From an uncultured Eubacteriales bacterium (GTDB taxonomy: Bacteria; Bacillota; Clostridia; Oscillospirales; Oscillospiraceae), in contig OMZQ01000006.1 of assembly GCA_900315595.1 (NCBI GenBank), positions 1 through 64,000 of the forward strand: 64,000 bases of DNA, written 5' to 3'. Below, piece by piece: positions 7,825 to 15,195 of this stretch; the stretch's first letter is position 1; each line of letters starts with the position of its first letter. The position numbers and the translations under genes are program-made. The notes under the pieces are model-generated. The model worked only from the letters and a program-made list of their open reading frames with translations. It was not told the DNA's origin and ran no database searches.

Positions 7825-8646
7825 TTACTGCTTTGGTGGGATCTGAACGCCAAGTTTATCGTATATCGTCATCAGATTGTTATCATACGTGGCAAAATTC
7901 TCGGAGTATGTTTGTAAACTGCCTGAAGGTGAAATGGCCAATTGAACAAAGCTACTGTATGCTCCGTACATTTCCATTACCGTCTTGTAGCATTCACTGA
8001 ATTCATCAGTAGGTAATTGAAGAGATTTGATCAAATCCTCCACAACCTTCTGATTGGCTTTTAATTCACTGATTGCCAAGGCAATTTCGTCAGATGCATA
8101 TAGTTTTTCTAGAGAAGTATTGAAATCAGAATTGAAACCAAAGGCAGTTTTTGTGTATTTATCAGTTTTTGAATCACTTTTTTCGTAAATGGTATTGTAC
8201 CAAACCGCTTTTGTCAAATTACACACTTCTTCGGATTTTGCGGCGCCGTTCAACATTGCGAAACGTGCGGCCTCTAAGTTTGTAACGTACTCGTTATAGG
8301 TGTTAATACGTTCTTCTTCCAAACGAGAGGATTCGGCCGCAGCTTCAGATGCGGCCGCAGCTTCGGATGCGGCAATCGATTCAGATTTAGCTTTTTCCTG
8401 TGCATTCTTGATTAGGATTACTGCTATAATGGCGGCAATAACAACTATGGCGGAAACAATGACGATAGGGATTATTTTACCGTGTCTTGGTTTCGTCGAA
8501 TCAGCAATGACGCCATCGCCTGAATTTTCTTTCGTAAGATTTTGAACTATTGGTTCTTCTTTGGCTAACGGATAACCACAATGTGGACAGACCGTTGCAT
8601 GTTCAGATATTTCCTTCCCACATTCTTTACAAGTAGTCAGTGCCAT
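7825..8646 (-). CDS. zinc-ribbon, single-pass membrane protein of the element
   Basis: 273 residues. Cys6, Cys9, Cys20 and Cys23 form a zinc ribbon (CKECG, CPHCG) that faces the cytoplasm. A membrane helix spans about 58-79, followed by an Ala/Ser/Glu-rich helical linker (about 88-115) and a mostly helical external domain. The ATG at 8646 has AGAGGAG upstream; the ATG at 8703 does not. It sits between repressor and integrase, a slot where temperate phages and related elements often keep lysogenic-conversion or superinfection-exclusion genes. A role in host immunity is only inferred from that position. The base composition is AT-rich like the rest of the element. Confidence 0.7.
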   Translation of the reverse strand: MALTTCKECGKEISEHATVCPHCGYPLAKEEPIVQNLTKENSGDGVIADSTKPRHGKIIPIVIVSAIVVIAAIIAVILIKNAQEKAKSESIAASEAAAASEAAAESSRLEEERINTYNEYVTNLEAARFAMLNGAAKSEEVCNLTKAVWYNTIYEKSDSKTDKYTKTAFGFNSDFNTSLEKLYASDEIALAISELKANQKVVEDLIKSLQLPTDEFSECYKTVMEMYGAYSSFVQLAISPSGSLQTYSENFATYDNNLMTIYDKLGVQIPPKQ

Positions 8647-8722
8647 TTTTTCTCCTCTTTCTGTAGTTTTTTCGTGTTGTTGCCTTACGAATATCGCAAA
8701 CATTGTGGCATGATAGCCCTCC

Positions 8723-9403
8723 TTATCTAACCGTACTTGTGAAAGCTACCGCTTTTCCTATAATGTGAACGCAATTCATCTCATCTTCCCAATAGACCAA
8801 GGGGCGATACTGGGGATTTTCCGGCTCCAGGGAAATGTGGTCCTGGTAGAGTTTAACCCGCTTCAAGGTGGCCTCTTCGTCGATCAGGACGGCGGCGATT
8901 TCTCCATTCTCTACGGTCTCCTGTTGACGGATGTAAACCACGTCACCATCGTAGATCCTGGCGTTAATCATGCTGTCCCCCTTGCAGCGGAGGGCAAAGT
9001 CTGCACGAACATGATCTGGCAAATCTACTTCGCCGTCCAGATTCTCCTCCGCCAAGATCGGGGTGCCGCAGGCAATGGTGCCCACCAGAGGAATCCGACG
9101 CATGGCTGGCATAGGGATGATGTTTTTTGGTGGTAGGTAGTGAGCTGGCGGGGATTCTTCATAGCTATTAATCTCTGCAAGTATCTTCTCGTTATCAAGG
9201 TGAAAAAAGGGTGCGTTTACGTTGCCAACAAGATAATCGATTGTAACATGAAAAAAGTTTGCCAACATAATTAGTGTTTCAGAGTTTGGCTCTCGAAGAC
9301 CCTTTTCATAGTTTACATAGGTAGTGTAGGGCATTCCAAGTTGTTTCGCCGCTTCCATCATGCTAATGCCTTTCTCTTGTCGAAGCTCTTTTATACGATT
9401 CAT
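8723..9403 (-). CDS. CI/LexA-type phage repressor
   Basis: 226 residues. An XRE helix-turn-helix (about 2-60, with MEAAKQLGMPYTTYVNYEKG) precedes a S24 peptidase domain. The self-cleavage site is Cys112-Gly113 (IACGTP) and the Ser-Lys dyad is Ser144 (GDSMINARIYDGD) and Lys181 (EATLKRV). Such proteins hold an element silent and cleave themselves when RecA filaments form during DNA damage. It is divergent from the Cro-like gene at 9584, with palindromic operators between them. This implies that the element kept a working lysis/lysogeny-type switch although little else remains. Confidence 0.93.
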   Translation of the reverse strand: MNRIKELRQEKGISMMEAAKQLGMPYTTYVNYEKGLREPNSETLIMLANFFHVTIDYLVGNVNAPFFHLDNEKILAEINSYEESPPAHYLPPKNIIPMPAMRRIPLVGTIACGTPILAEENLDGEVDLPDHVRADFALRCKGDSMINARIYDGDVVYIRQQETVENGEIAAVLIDEEATLKRVKLYQDHISLEPENPQYRPLVYWEDEMNCVHIIGKAVAFTSTVR

Positions 9404-9583
9404 GATAGCTCCCTCCTTTTTATCATAGTATTACACAAAACGAGTAAATTGTCAATAGTAAAAATCTCAAAACGGGTAAATTTATACAAAAGCATGATAC
9501 CCGTTTTGGGTATTTTTATCGCTTGACAATTACCCGAAATGGGTATATCATATACTCAAATCGAAGAAACGGAGGTGAATGGC
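9404..9583. promoter_or_regulatory. CI/Cro operator-promoter region
   Basis: Two near-identical palindromes, ATACCCGTTTTGGGTAT (9497-9513) and TTACCCGAAATGGGTAT (9530-9546), lie 33 bases apart. Half-site-like AAAACGAGTAAAT and AAAACGGGTAAAT occur near 9438 and 9470. A rightward promoter, TTGACA (9523-9528) and TATCAT (9546-9551), has the second palindrome filling its 17-bp spacer, so repressor binding should block it. Confidence 0.8.
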
Positions 9584-9838
9584 ATGAAATATCCCAACAT
9601 CGACGCCGAGCGGGCTCGCAATAATTTGTCTTTGGATGAATTGGCGAAGCGGCTCGGCGTTTCGCGTAAAACGATTTACAACTGGACAAACAACGGGAAC
9701 ATTCCTCAGTGGGCATTGATAAAAATGTCTGAGCTATCTACACAGTCAGAATCGCTGCAGGATGCCGTTGTAAGGACATCTCAGGCGCTCAATGACGCGA
9801 ACAGCGAGCTTTGGGCGCAAATTAATGCAAGGAGTTGA
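9584..9838 (+). CDS. Cro-like XRE helix-turn-helix protein
   Basis: 84 residues. The helix-turn-helix is clear (ARNNLSLDELAKRLGVS, then RKTIYNWTNNGNIP). The chosen ATG at 9584 has GGAGG eight bases upstream. Its position, divergent from the CI-type repressor and behind an operator-covered promoter, is that of Cro-type antirepressors. The C-terminal 30 residues are helical and may serve dimerisation. Confidence 0.85.
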   Translation: MKYPNIDAERARNNLSLDELAKRLGVSRKTIYNWTNNGNIPQWALIKMSELSTQSESLQDAVVRTSQALNDANSELWAQINARS

Positions 9839-9843
9839 AATTC

Positions 9844-10367
9844 ATGGCGATCCTTAATAGTGAAGTTAAAACGAACCAAGCAAAGGCAATGCTACGCCTC
9901 CGCTCTACATTCAGTTTGAGATGATCGAGGATAACGGTACGGCGGACGCAGCCCATTGCAAGAAGCTCTATGACCTCGCTGTGGAATACTGCGCCAGCCT
10001 GTGCAAGCAGTTCCCGACAATCAAGCTGAGCAACATCGTGAGCCACAAGGAGGCTCACGCAAAAGGCCGTGGCTCCAATCATGGAGACCCGGAAAACTAC
10101 TGGAAACGCTGCGGAATGAGTTATACCATGGCTGGATTCCGGAAGGACGTCGAAAAAGCCCTGGCAGCTCAGAACGCTCCGACGCCGACGGTTCTCCCGT
10201 TCACGGACGTCGCTGCAGACGCCTACTACTACGAGGCCGTGCTGTGGGCCTACGAGAACGGCATCACCACCGGCACTTCGAAGACTAAGTTCTCTCCGGA
10301 CAAGCCCGTCAGCCGTGGCCAGATGGTTGTTTTTCTGCAGCGGCTCTATGAGCTGATCAAAAAGTGA
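9844..10367 (+). pseudogene. 5'-truncated N-acetylmuramoyl-L-alanine amidase with SLH domain
   Basis: The open frame from 9921 encodes the end of an amidase (NIVSHKEAHAKGRGSNHGDP) and then an S-layer homology domain (PFTDVAADAYYYEAVLWAYENG, KPVSRGQMVVFLQRL). The frame extends upstream without a start to GNATPPLYIQFEMIEDNG, typical of the middle of such amidases, so the catalytic N terminus is missing. A 26-codon frame from the ATG at 9844 runs into it in another phase. It is best read as a deletion remnant of a phage lysin, evidence that the element lost its lysis region. Confidence 0.7.
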
Positions 10368-10381
10368 AAAGAAGTGATCTA

Positions 10382-10417
10382 AGCGCCTCCCCGGAAATTC
10401 CGGAGAGGCGCTCTTTT
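10382..10417 (+). terminator. terminator after the amidase remnant
   Basis: AGCGCCTC and GAGGCGCT pair, with an inner CCGG/CCGG stem, and are followed by CTTTT. The rest of 10418-10583 is AT-rich, non-coding and holds the right arm-type site. Confidence 0.75.
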
Positions 10418-10486
10418 CTGCTATCAGATTTGGCTGTTTAACTCAAATGTCCCTATCCGACCTGACTGGAGAGGGGGGGATTCATC

Positions 10487-10504
10487 TGTGTATTATACTG
10501 TGTA
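10487..10504 (+). repeat. putative integrase arm-type site, right
   Basis: TGTGTATTATACTGTGTA matches 6662-6679 at 16 of 18 bases, in the same orientation, about 120 bases inside the right att site. Confidence 0.45.
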
Positions 10505-10582
10505 GATTCTTCTGTTTTACCGTGTTCGGGTTTGCTTTACTATGTGTGCGAAAAAAGTGCTGAAAACCCTGACAAAATAAAG

Positions 10583-10613
10583 AAAAACCCGGAATCGCAA
10601 AGGATTCCGGGAA
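10583..10613 (-). terminator. terminator now serving tRNA-Ser
   Basis: CCCGGAATC and GATTCCGGG pair, followed on the minus strand by TTTTTCTTT. It lies about 11 bases beyond the tRNA-Ser CCA end and inside the integrated element, so the element brought its own terminator for the tRNA. Confidence 0.75.
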
Positions 10614-10623
10614 TTCTCTAATA

Positions 10624-10646
10624 TGGCGGAGTGAGAGGGATTCGAA
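10624..10646 (-). repeat. right attachment site (within tRNA-Ser)
   Basis: Exact 23-base match to 6597-6619. It forms the 3' end of the functional tRNA-Ser. Confidence 0.9.
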
Positions 10647-10715
10647 CCCTCGGTACGCTTTTGACGTACACACGATTTCCAGTCGTGCTCGTTATGACCG
10701 CTTCGATATCACTCC
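10624..10715 (-). tRNA. tRNA-Ser(GGA)
   Basis: The acceptor stem GGAGTGA pairs with TCACTCC, with encoded GCCA. The anticodon arm CACGA-CTGGAAA-TCGTG gives anticodon GGA. There is a long class II variable arm and a TTCGAAT T-loop. The 3' 23 bases are the attachment site of the integrated element and are repeated at 6597. Confidence 0.95.
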
Positions 10716-11033
10716 ATATGTACATTGTAGCCTATCATGATTGATTTGTCAACTTCTTTTTGACTGGCCCTGATATATGTTGTGTTGATTGACCCTGAAA
10801 TATGTTGATCAAGTTTCTTGACGCTTTGCATAAGGCCAGATTCCAGCAGCTTTGCTTTCCGGTATTACTCCGCTTGGCATGATAGTATATCATTTATCTA
10901 TCCTGGTAGGGTTTATCTTTGTGCGTCAGATCTCCATTTCAGATTATCGTCTGTCACTCACAAAACTGGGTGACAAGATCATCTTTGAACGCCAGTTTTT
11001 CCTTGTATTTCAACAAATTTTGCTTCTTGACAA
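10716..11033. other. degenerate non-coding stretch between two tRNA loci
   Basis: No convincing gene. It contains an imperfect tandem duplication (10760-10807) and short frames without ribosome-binding sites or recognisable protein motifs. It lies between intact tRNA-Ser and a tRNA-Asn 3' fragment and is probably worn mobile DNA. Confidence 0.5.
10760..10807 (+). repeat. 25-base-period imperfect tandem repeat
   Basis: TTGACTGGCCCTGATATATG (then TTG) at 10760 recurs at 10785 as TTGATTGACCCTGAAATATG (then TTG), 20 of 23 bases alike. Repeated terminal motifs of this sort occur at ends of some insertion sequences, but no transposase is left here. Confidence 0.55.
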
Positions 11034-11084
11034 AGCGGACTGTTAATCCGTGTGTCGTCTGTTCGAGTCAGACAGGAGGAGCCA
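11034..11084 (+). pseudogene. 3' fragment of tRNA-Asn(GTT)
   Basis: The anticodon arm GCGGA-CTGTTAA-TCCGT (anticodon GTT), five-base variable loop, T-arm GTCTG-TTCGAGT-CAGAC, acceptor half AGGAGGA and GCCA are all present. The 5' acceptor strand (expected TCCTCCT) and the D-arm are absent upstream. Integrative elements that use tRNA 3' ends leave such fragments at their far edge, or it is a deletion remnant. Confidence 0.75.
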
Positions 11085-11111
11085 AAGCCCAGCCGTTTGG
11101 CTGGGCTTTTT
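11084..11111 (+). terminator. terminator following the tRNA-Asn fragment
   Basis: AAAGCCCAGCC pairs with GGCTGGGCTTT (loop GTTT), followed by TT. It directly follows CCA, as in an intact tRNA unit. Confidence 0.8.
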
Positions 11112-11142
11112 GTATCTTTCTCGCGGTTTTTCCGTTCGGATA

Positions 11143-11171
11143 TTGTAAAACGCGCAGGGTTGTGGTAAAAT
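11143..11171 (+). promoter_or_regulatory. sigma-70 promoter for trmO
   Basis: TTGTAA (11143-11148) and TAAAAT (11166-11171) are 17 bases apart, 50 bases before the start codon. Confidence 0.6.
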
Positions 11172-11221
11172 ATGAAATTAGGGTAATATCGCCCGAATCG
11201 ATCGAATGGGGAGACGCCGGA

Positions 11222-11911
11222 ATGGAAACGGTTGAACTGAAGCTCATCGCGCGGATCGAATCGGCGTTTCAGGAGAAATTCGGCATCCCGCGGCAGAGCG
11301 GGCTCGCGCCATCTCTGACGGCGCGGATCGTATTCGAGCCGGAGTTCCGAAACCCCGACGCACTGCGCGGGATCGAGGGTTTTTCCCATCTCTGGCTGAT
11401 CTGGCAGTTTTCAAAGGCCGTGCGCGCCGACTGGTCGCCCACGGTACGGCCTCCGCGTCTGGGCGGCAACACCCGCGTCGGGGTCTTCGCCTCCCGCTCG
11501 CCCTTCCGCCCCAACGCGATCGGTCTTTCCTGCGTCAAGCTCGAGGCCGTGGAACGGGACCCGGTCTGCGGCCCGGTGCTGATCGTCTCCGGCGCGGATC
11601 TGTTGGACGGAACGCCGATTTTTGATATCAAGCCCTATCTTCCCTATGCAGATTCCGTTCCCCAGGCTGTCGGCGGCTTTGCGCCGTCCGCTCCGGCGCC
11701 AAGTCTGACCGTTGAGGCCGGGGACGGAGTCCTCTCACCCCTGCCTGAGCGGCTTCAGACGGCTCTGCTGGACGTACTCGCTCTGGACCCCCGCCCCTCC
11801 TATCAGGACGACCCGGACCGGATCTACGGGATGCGGTTTGCCGGGTTCGAGGTCCGATTCCGCGTTGCGGGCCATACGCTCCGCGTGCTCTCGGTCTCAA
11901 GGGCGAACTGA
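11222..11911 (+). CDS. trmO: tRNA (N6-threonylcarbamoyladenosine37-N6)-methyltransferase TrmO
   Basis: 229 residues of the TsaA/YaeB/TrmO family, which methylates t6A37 of threonine tRNAs using S-adenosylmethionine. Family motifs are clear: EKFGIPRQSGLAP near the N terminus, GFSHLWLIWQF, RPPRLGGNTRVGVFASRSPF with RPNAIGLS, and GTPIFDIKPYLPYAD. The C-terminal region ends with DPRPSYQDDP and FRVAGHTLRVL. The ATG at 11222 aligns with the usual family start and has GGGGAG upstream. It stands alone after the tRNA-Asn fragment and marks the return to core-type, GC-rich sequence. Confidence 0.9.
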   Translation: METVELKLIARIESAFQEKFGIPRQSGLAPSLTARIVFEPEFRNPDALRGIEGFSHLWLIWQFSKAVRADWSPTVRPPRLGGNTRVGVFASRSPFRPNAIGLSCVKLEAVERDPVCGPVLIVSGADLLDGTPIFDIKPYLPYADSVPQAVGGFAPSAPAPSLTVEAGDGVLSPLPERLQTALLDVLALDPRPSYQDDPDRIYGMRFAGFEVRFRVAGHTLRVLSVSRAN

Positions 11912-12004
11912 GCGGCGAATATAGAATGGATCAAACGTTTTCGGCTTCCGCCGTCCTTTGACGCGGAGGCGGCTGTGCGCACCGTATCGGATCGGAAAGG
12001 AGGA

Positions 12005-13234
12005 ATGACGGTTAAGCGCCTGTTCGTACCGTGCTTGCTCTTGCTCATTTTCCTTCTGTTTTCCGCCTGCGACGGCGATTCCGCCGCCTCGACGGAGCCC
12101 GTCTCCGAGCCGGTGTCCGGCCCGGAAACAACCGAAGCGCCGGACAGCACTGCCGCGCCGATCGACACGGATGCGCTGGCGGAATACGTCGGCGTCTGGG
12201 ATTATCCGGCGGAAAACCGTCTGCTCTGCATTGAAGCGGATGGCTCCTGGACGATGGAGGACTTCTGGCACGGCACCCCCCTCGCCGGGCAATTGGAGCT
12301 GACCGGGGACGGTATCTCCTGCCGGGCTGCCGACGGGACCGTTCTTTCTTTCCGCGCGAGCGGAAACGCCGGTCTGACGGACGGCAGCGGCAGCGCTCTG
12401 ATCCGTCTGACCGAGACGGAGGCTGCGGTACGTCGGCGCACAGCCTATGCCGTCAGCTTCGCACTGTCCGTCGTCCGGCAGTCGCCCCACGCGGGCGGCA
12501 GCGAGGGCAGCCCCTATCAGGCGCCCCTGGCGCGGTTCGAAGCTCTGTCCAAGGCACAGCAGGCGATTTACGACGAGCTTCTCTCCCGGGCAGCCCTGAT
12601 GGAAACGCTCGATTGGCCTGCCGACGAGGCGGAGGACGCGGCCAAGGCCGGGACTGCCCTGCTGGAGGACTACCCGGAATACCGCCTTTATCTGCAGCTT
12701 GTGCCGGGGCGGGACGGCAGCCTGAAAACCGTTTACCGTCTGCCCGGCGGCGTTCAGCAGTCGGACGGGAGCGAACCCGATCAGATCCGCGCGGAGCTTG
12801 CGATTTTCGACGCGGTCTGCGACGAGGTGATCTCCCACCTGCCTGCGGACGCCTCCGTTTATGACCAATACCGCTATCTAACGGTGTATCTCTGCGCAAA
12901 AACGGAGCCGAATACCCTTGGTCTGGGCGGTACGGACGCAGCATTGGCCTATGGAGCCATTGAGGGCGGCTGGGCCACAGCAGAGAGCTGCGCGCGCGGC
13001 TTTGCATACCTCTGCCGGCGGGCGAATCTCGCCTGCGAGATCGTGACCGGAGCGCTGGTCGCTGCGGACGGCACTCAGACGCCCCACGTTTGGAACCGCG
13101 TGGAGATCGGGAGCCGGACGCGAATCATCGACCTGGCACGGATCGACGACGGCGCTTTCACCCCCTTCGACGAGGACTGGTACGAGGCCTTTTGGGTGCC
13201 GGAGGAGGAAGCGGCGGATTATCAATCGAACTAA
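12005..13234 (+). CDS. lipoprotein with C-terminal transglutaminase-like domain
   Basis: 409 residues. A lipoprotein signal ends at Cys22 (LLFSAC), followed by a Ser/Thr/Pro-rich linker and a beta-rich domain (about 60-145). The C-terminal 130 residues look like a transglutaminase-like cysteine protease fold: the nucleophile Cys in ATAESCARGFAYLC, His in TPHVWNRVE and Asp in RIIDLARI. Thus it is probably an exported, membrane-tethered enzyme that acts on wall or surface proteins; the substrate is unknown. AAAGGAGG lies very close to the ATG at 12005, and a GTG at 11975 is the alternative start. A strong terminator follows. Confidence 0.75.
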   Translation: MTVKRLFVPCLLLLIFLLFSACDGDSAASTEPVSEPVSGPETTEAPDSTAAPIDTDALAEYVGVWDYPAENRLLCIEADGSWTMEDFWHGTPLAGQLELTGDGISCRAADGTVLSFRASGNAGLTDGSGSALIRLTETEAAVRRRTAYAVSFALSVVRQSPHAGGSEGSPYQAPLARFEALSKAQQAIYDELLSRAALMETLDWPADEAEDAAKAGTALLEDYPEYRLYLQLVPGRDGSLKTVYRLPGGVQQSDGSEPDQIRAELAIFDAVCDEVISHLPADASVYDQYRYLTVYLCAKTEPNTLGLGGTDAALAYGAIEGGWATAESCARGFAYLCRRANLACEIVTGALVAADGTQTPHVWNRVEIGSRTRIIDLARIDDGAFTPFDEDWYEAFWVPEEEAADYQSN

Positions 13235-13241
13235 GCACCTC

Positions 13242-13280
13242 AAAAACGGGGTCGGCTCGAAGGGAGCCGGCCCCGTTTTT
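13242..13280. terminator. shared terminator of two converging genes
   Basis: AACGGGGTCGGCTC pairs with GAGCCGGCCCCGTT around GAAGG, with A and T runs on both sides, so it can act in both directions. Confidence 0.9.
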
Positions 13281-13296
13281 TGCATTCCATATTCCA

Positions 13297-15162
13297 TTAC
13301 GGCGCCAGACTCGGCAGCGCCGGTTTTCGATAAACCGTCATGCCGCTTTCAAGCTCGAGATCGCAGACGTAGCCGTTTTCGTCCATCAGGTCGCGGATCG
13401 CCTGTAGACCGTCTGTCACGCCGTCATGCTCGAAGCGGCGGAGCTCGCTTGGATAATCGCGGTGGATGATGATATAGTCGCTTTCCAGCAGGTGCGCCAG
13501 ATCCACGAAGAAGAGATCGTAGACCGTGTCACGGTCACAGAGCTGCAGAACGTAGAAGGTGTGGGCCGTGACGGAGGCATCCTCCGGAATGCGGTCAAAG
13601 ACGGCTGTCACCTCCCGGTAAGTCCCGGCGAGCTTCCCGGCGCGGTAACGGCTGTATTTGACCGACGGTGCCACACCCCAGATGAAGCAGCCGACGCTGA
13701 CGACGGCTGCAGCAGCCAGCGCGGCGGTCCGAAGCCGATCCGCGCGCAGCTCGCAAAGGTTCAGCAGGCTGAGATAGAACAGGCAGGCAAGCGGGCCGAA
13801 GCCATATTGGAACAGGACGTCGTGCTGGTAGGGATAGTCCGACATCAGGTGGACCAGGACGTAGGGAATCAACAGGATCCAGCGCTCATAGCGGCGCGTC
13901 AGCAGAGGCAGCCCGAGGAGCGGAGCCATGGTCAGGACAATGAATTTGAGCTTTTCCCGTTTCACGCAGACGTAGACGACCTTCATCGGGTTGACCAGGA
14001 CTGCGCGGACGACGTCAAAAAGAGAACCTTCCGTGCCGGTACGGAAATTGGAATACCGGTTTACCATAACGCCCTCTCCATGGTGAGAGAGCCAGGTCGT
14101 CACACCCAGGAACCAGCCGATTGAGACGGCAAGCAGGGCCAGCGACGCGGCAAGGTCCCAACGGTTCCGTCCCCGGAGCAGGGTCCGGGCCAGCAGCCAG
14201 AGGCCAACGACCGCAACGTAGATCGCCGCGTCCTCCTTGACAAGCAAAACGCCGAGGGCCGTGACCGCAGTGATGGGCAGGCTCCGCCGCTCCAGACCGT
14301 AGAACAGCCAGAGCAGGAGGGGTGTGAGAAAACAGTTTTCATGCAGGTCGTATCCCGCGCCGCCCACGAAGGCCGGATAGGCCGCCAGGGTCAGGCAGAG
14401 CAGGGTCCGCGAAAGGCCCGACAGGCCGTGCCGCTTGCCCAGCAGCCAAAGGGGCAGGATCGCAGAGGCCATGACAGCGGCCTGCGCGATATCCAGCGTC
14501 TCCGGCTGGGGAAAAAGCCAATAGAACGGGAGCAGGAGGTAATAGATCGGCGAGAAGTGGACTGCAAAGTGGGACAGCACGCCGTTGCGTTCCAGCGTGG
14601 TCAGCATCCGTCCGGTCTTGGTCATGGAGTAGAACATCTGTCGGAACAGGCCGAAGTCAAAGCTTGAAATGCTGAGACCCCGGACCCGCCAGACGCCCCA
14701 TGCGGATACGCCGGCGAGGAGTCCGAGGGCAAGCAGCGCCGTGAGCCAGGCCCAGATTTTTCCGGCGGGGCGCGGCTCAGGTTCCGGCTCCGCATCCGTG
14801 CGCCAGCCCCGGACGGCGTAGACCGCGGCAGCGAGCGCAAGCAGCGCGCAGGCCGCCGCAAAGAGCTTGGCGCGGTTGGCGAACAAGGCGGCTGCAAGCA
14901 GGACCGTGGTCAGGACGAGCACGGAGATCCGGACGACGGGCACGCAGGAGCGCCGACGGGCAAGGGTCAGGAGCAGGGCCGTTCCGACGGCCGTGATCGC
15001 CAGAACGCGGAGCAGACTGCCCTCTGGCATCGGCGCGTCGGAGCTCAGGTTCCGCGCGGATGCCAGAAAGAGGAACCATTCCAGGCAGACGGCAAACAGC
15101 CACGAGACCAGAACAGACCGGATCAAGTCCGGCAGAATTTGCTTGCGGTTGGTTGGGGACAT
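13297..15162 (-). CDS. DUF2079 polytopic membrane protein
   Basis: 621 residues with a dozen or so hydrophobic segments. The family block SFDFGLFRQMFYSM, then HFSPIYYLLLPFYWLFP and the YDLHENCFLTPLLLWLFYGLE and LLVKEDAAIY motifs identify DUF2079, a group of predicted membrane proteins related to GT-C glycosyltransferases such as dolichol-phosphate-mannose mannosyltransferases. The acidic residues of the first loop and the DLHE motif are the likely active-site region. A sugar-transfer role at the membrane is an inference. The start is the ATG at 15162 with AGGAG upstream. It is monocistronic, between the arc operon terminator and the shared terminator. Confidence 0.85.
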   Translation of the reverse strand: MSPTNRKQILPDLIRSVLVSWLFAVCLEWFLFLASARNLSSDAPMPEGSLLRVLAITAVGTALLLTLARRRSCVPVVRISVLVLTTVLLAAALFANRAKLFAAACALLALAAAVYAVRGWRTDAEPEPEPRPAGKIWAWLTALLALGLLAGVSAWGVWRVRGLSISSFDFGLFRQMFYSMTKTGRMLTTLERNGVLSHFAVHFSPIYYLLLPFYWLFPQPETLDIAQAAVMASAILPLWLLGKRHGLSGLSRTLLCLTLAAYPAFVGGAGYDLHENCFLTPLLLWLFYGLERRSLPITAVTALGVLLVKEDAAIYVAVVGLWLLARTLLRGRNRWDLAASLALLAVSIGWFLGVTTWLSHHGEGVMVNRYSNFRTGTEGSLFDVVRAVLVNPMKVVYVCVKREKLKFIVLTMAPLLGLPLLTRRYERWILLIPYVLVHLMSDYPYQHDVLFQYGFGPLACLFYLSLLNLCELRADRLRTAALAAAAVVSVGCFIWGVAPSVKYSRYRAGKLAGTYREVTAVFDRIPEDASVTAHTFYVLQLCDRDTVYDLFFVDLAHLLESDYIIIHRDYPSELRRFEHDGVTDGLQAIRDLMDENGYVCDLELESGMTVYRKPALPSLAP

Positions 15163-15195
15163 GGCAGCATCTCCTGACAGCAGGATTTTTCGTGT

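Larger units (their letters stand above)
6597..10646. mobile_element. 4.0-kb integrated element in tRNA-Ser
   Basis: Bounded by 23-base direct repeats (6597-6619 and 10624-10646) that equal the tRNA-Ser 3' end. It carries an integrase next to the left repeat, a zinc-ribbon membrane protein, a CI-type repressor, a Cro-like protein and a truncated amidase. Candidate integrase arm sites lie inside each end (6662-6679 and 10487-10504). There are no replication, packaging, structural or conjugation genes, so it is either a decayed prophage or a minimal satellite that uses helper functions. The tRNA is intact because the element restores its 3' end. Confidence 0.85.

Noticed and set aside
10482-10673. 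Small minus-strand frame over the tRNA-Ser end
   Set aside because: It is translation through the tRNA gene and its terminator.
11034-11084. Functional tRNA-Asn
   Set aside because: The 5' acceptor strand and D-arm cannot be found upstream, so it cannot fold into a full tRNA.
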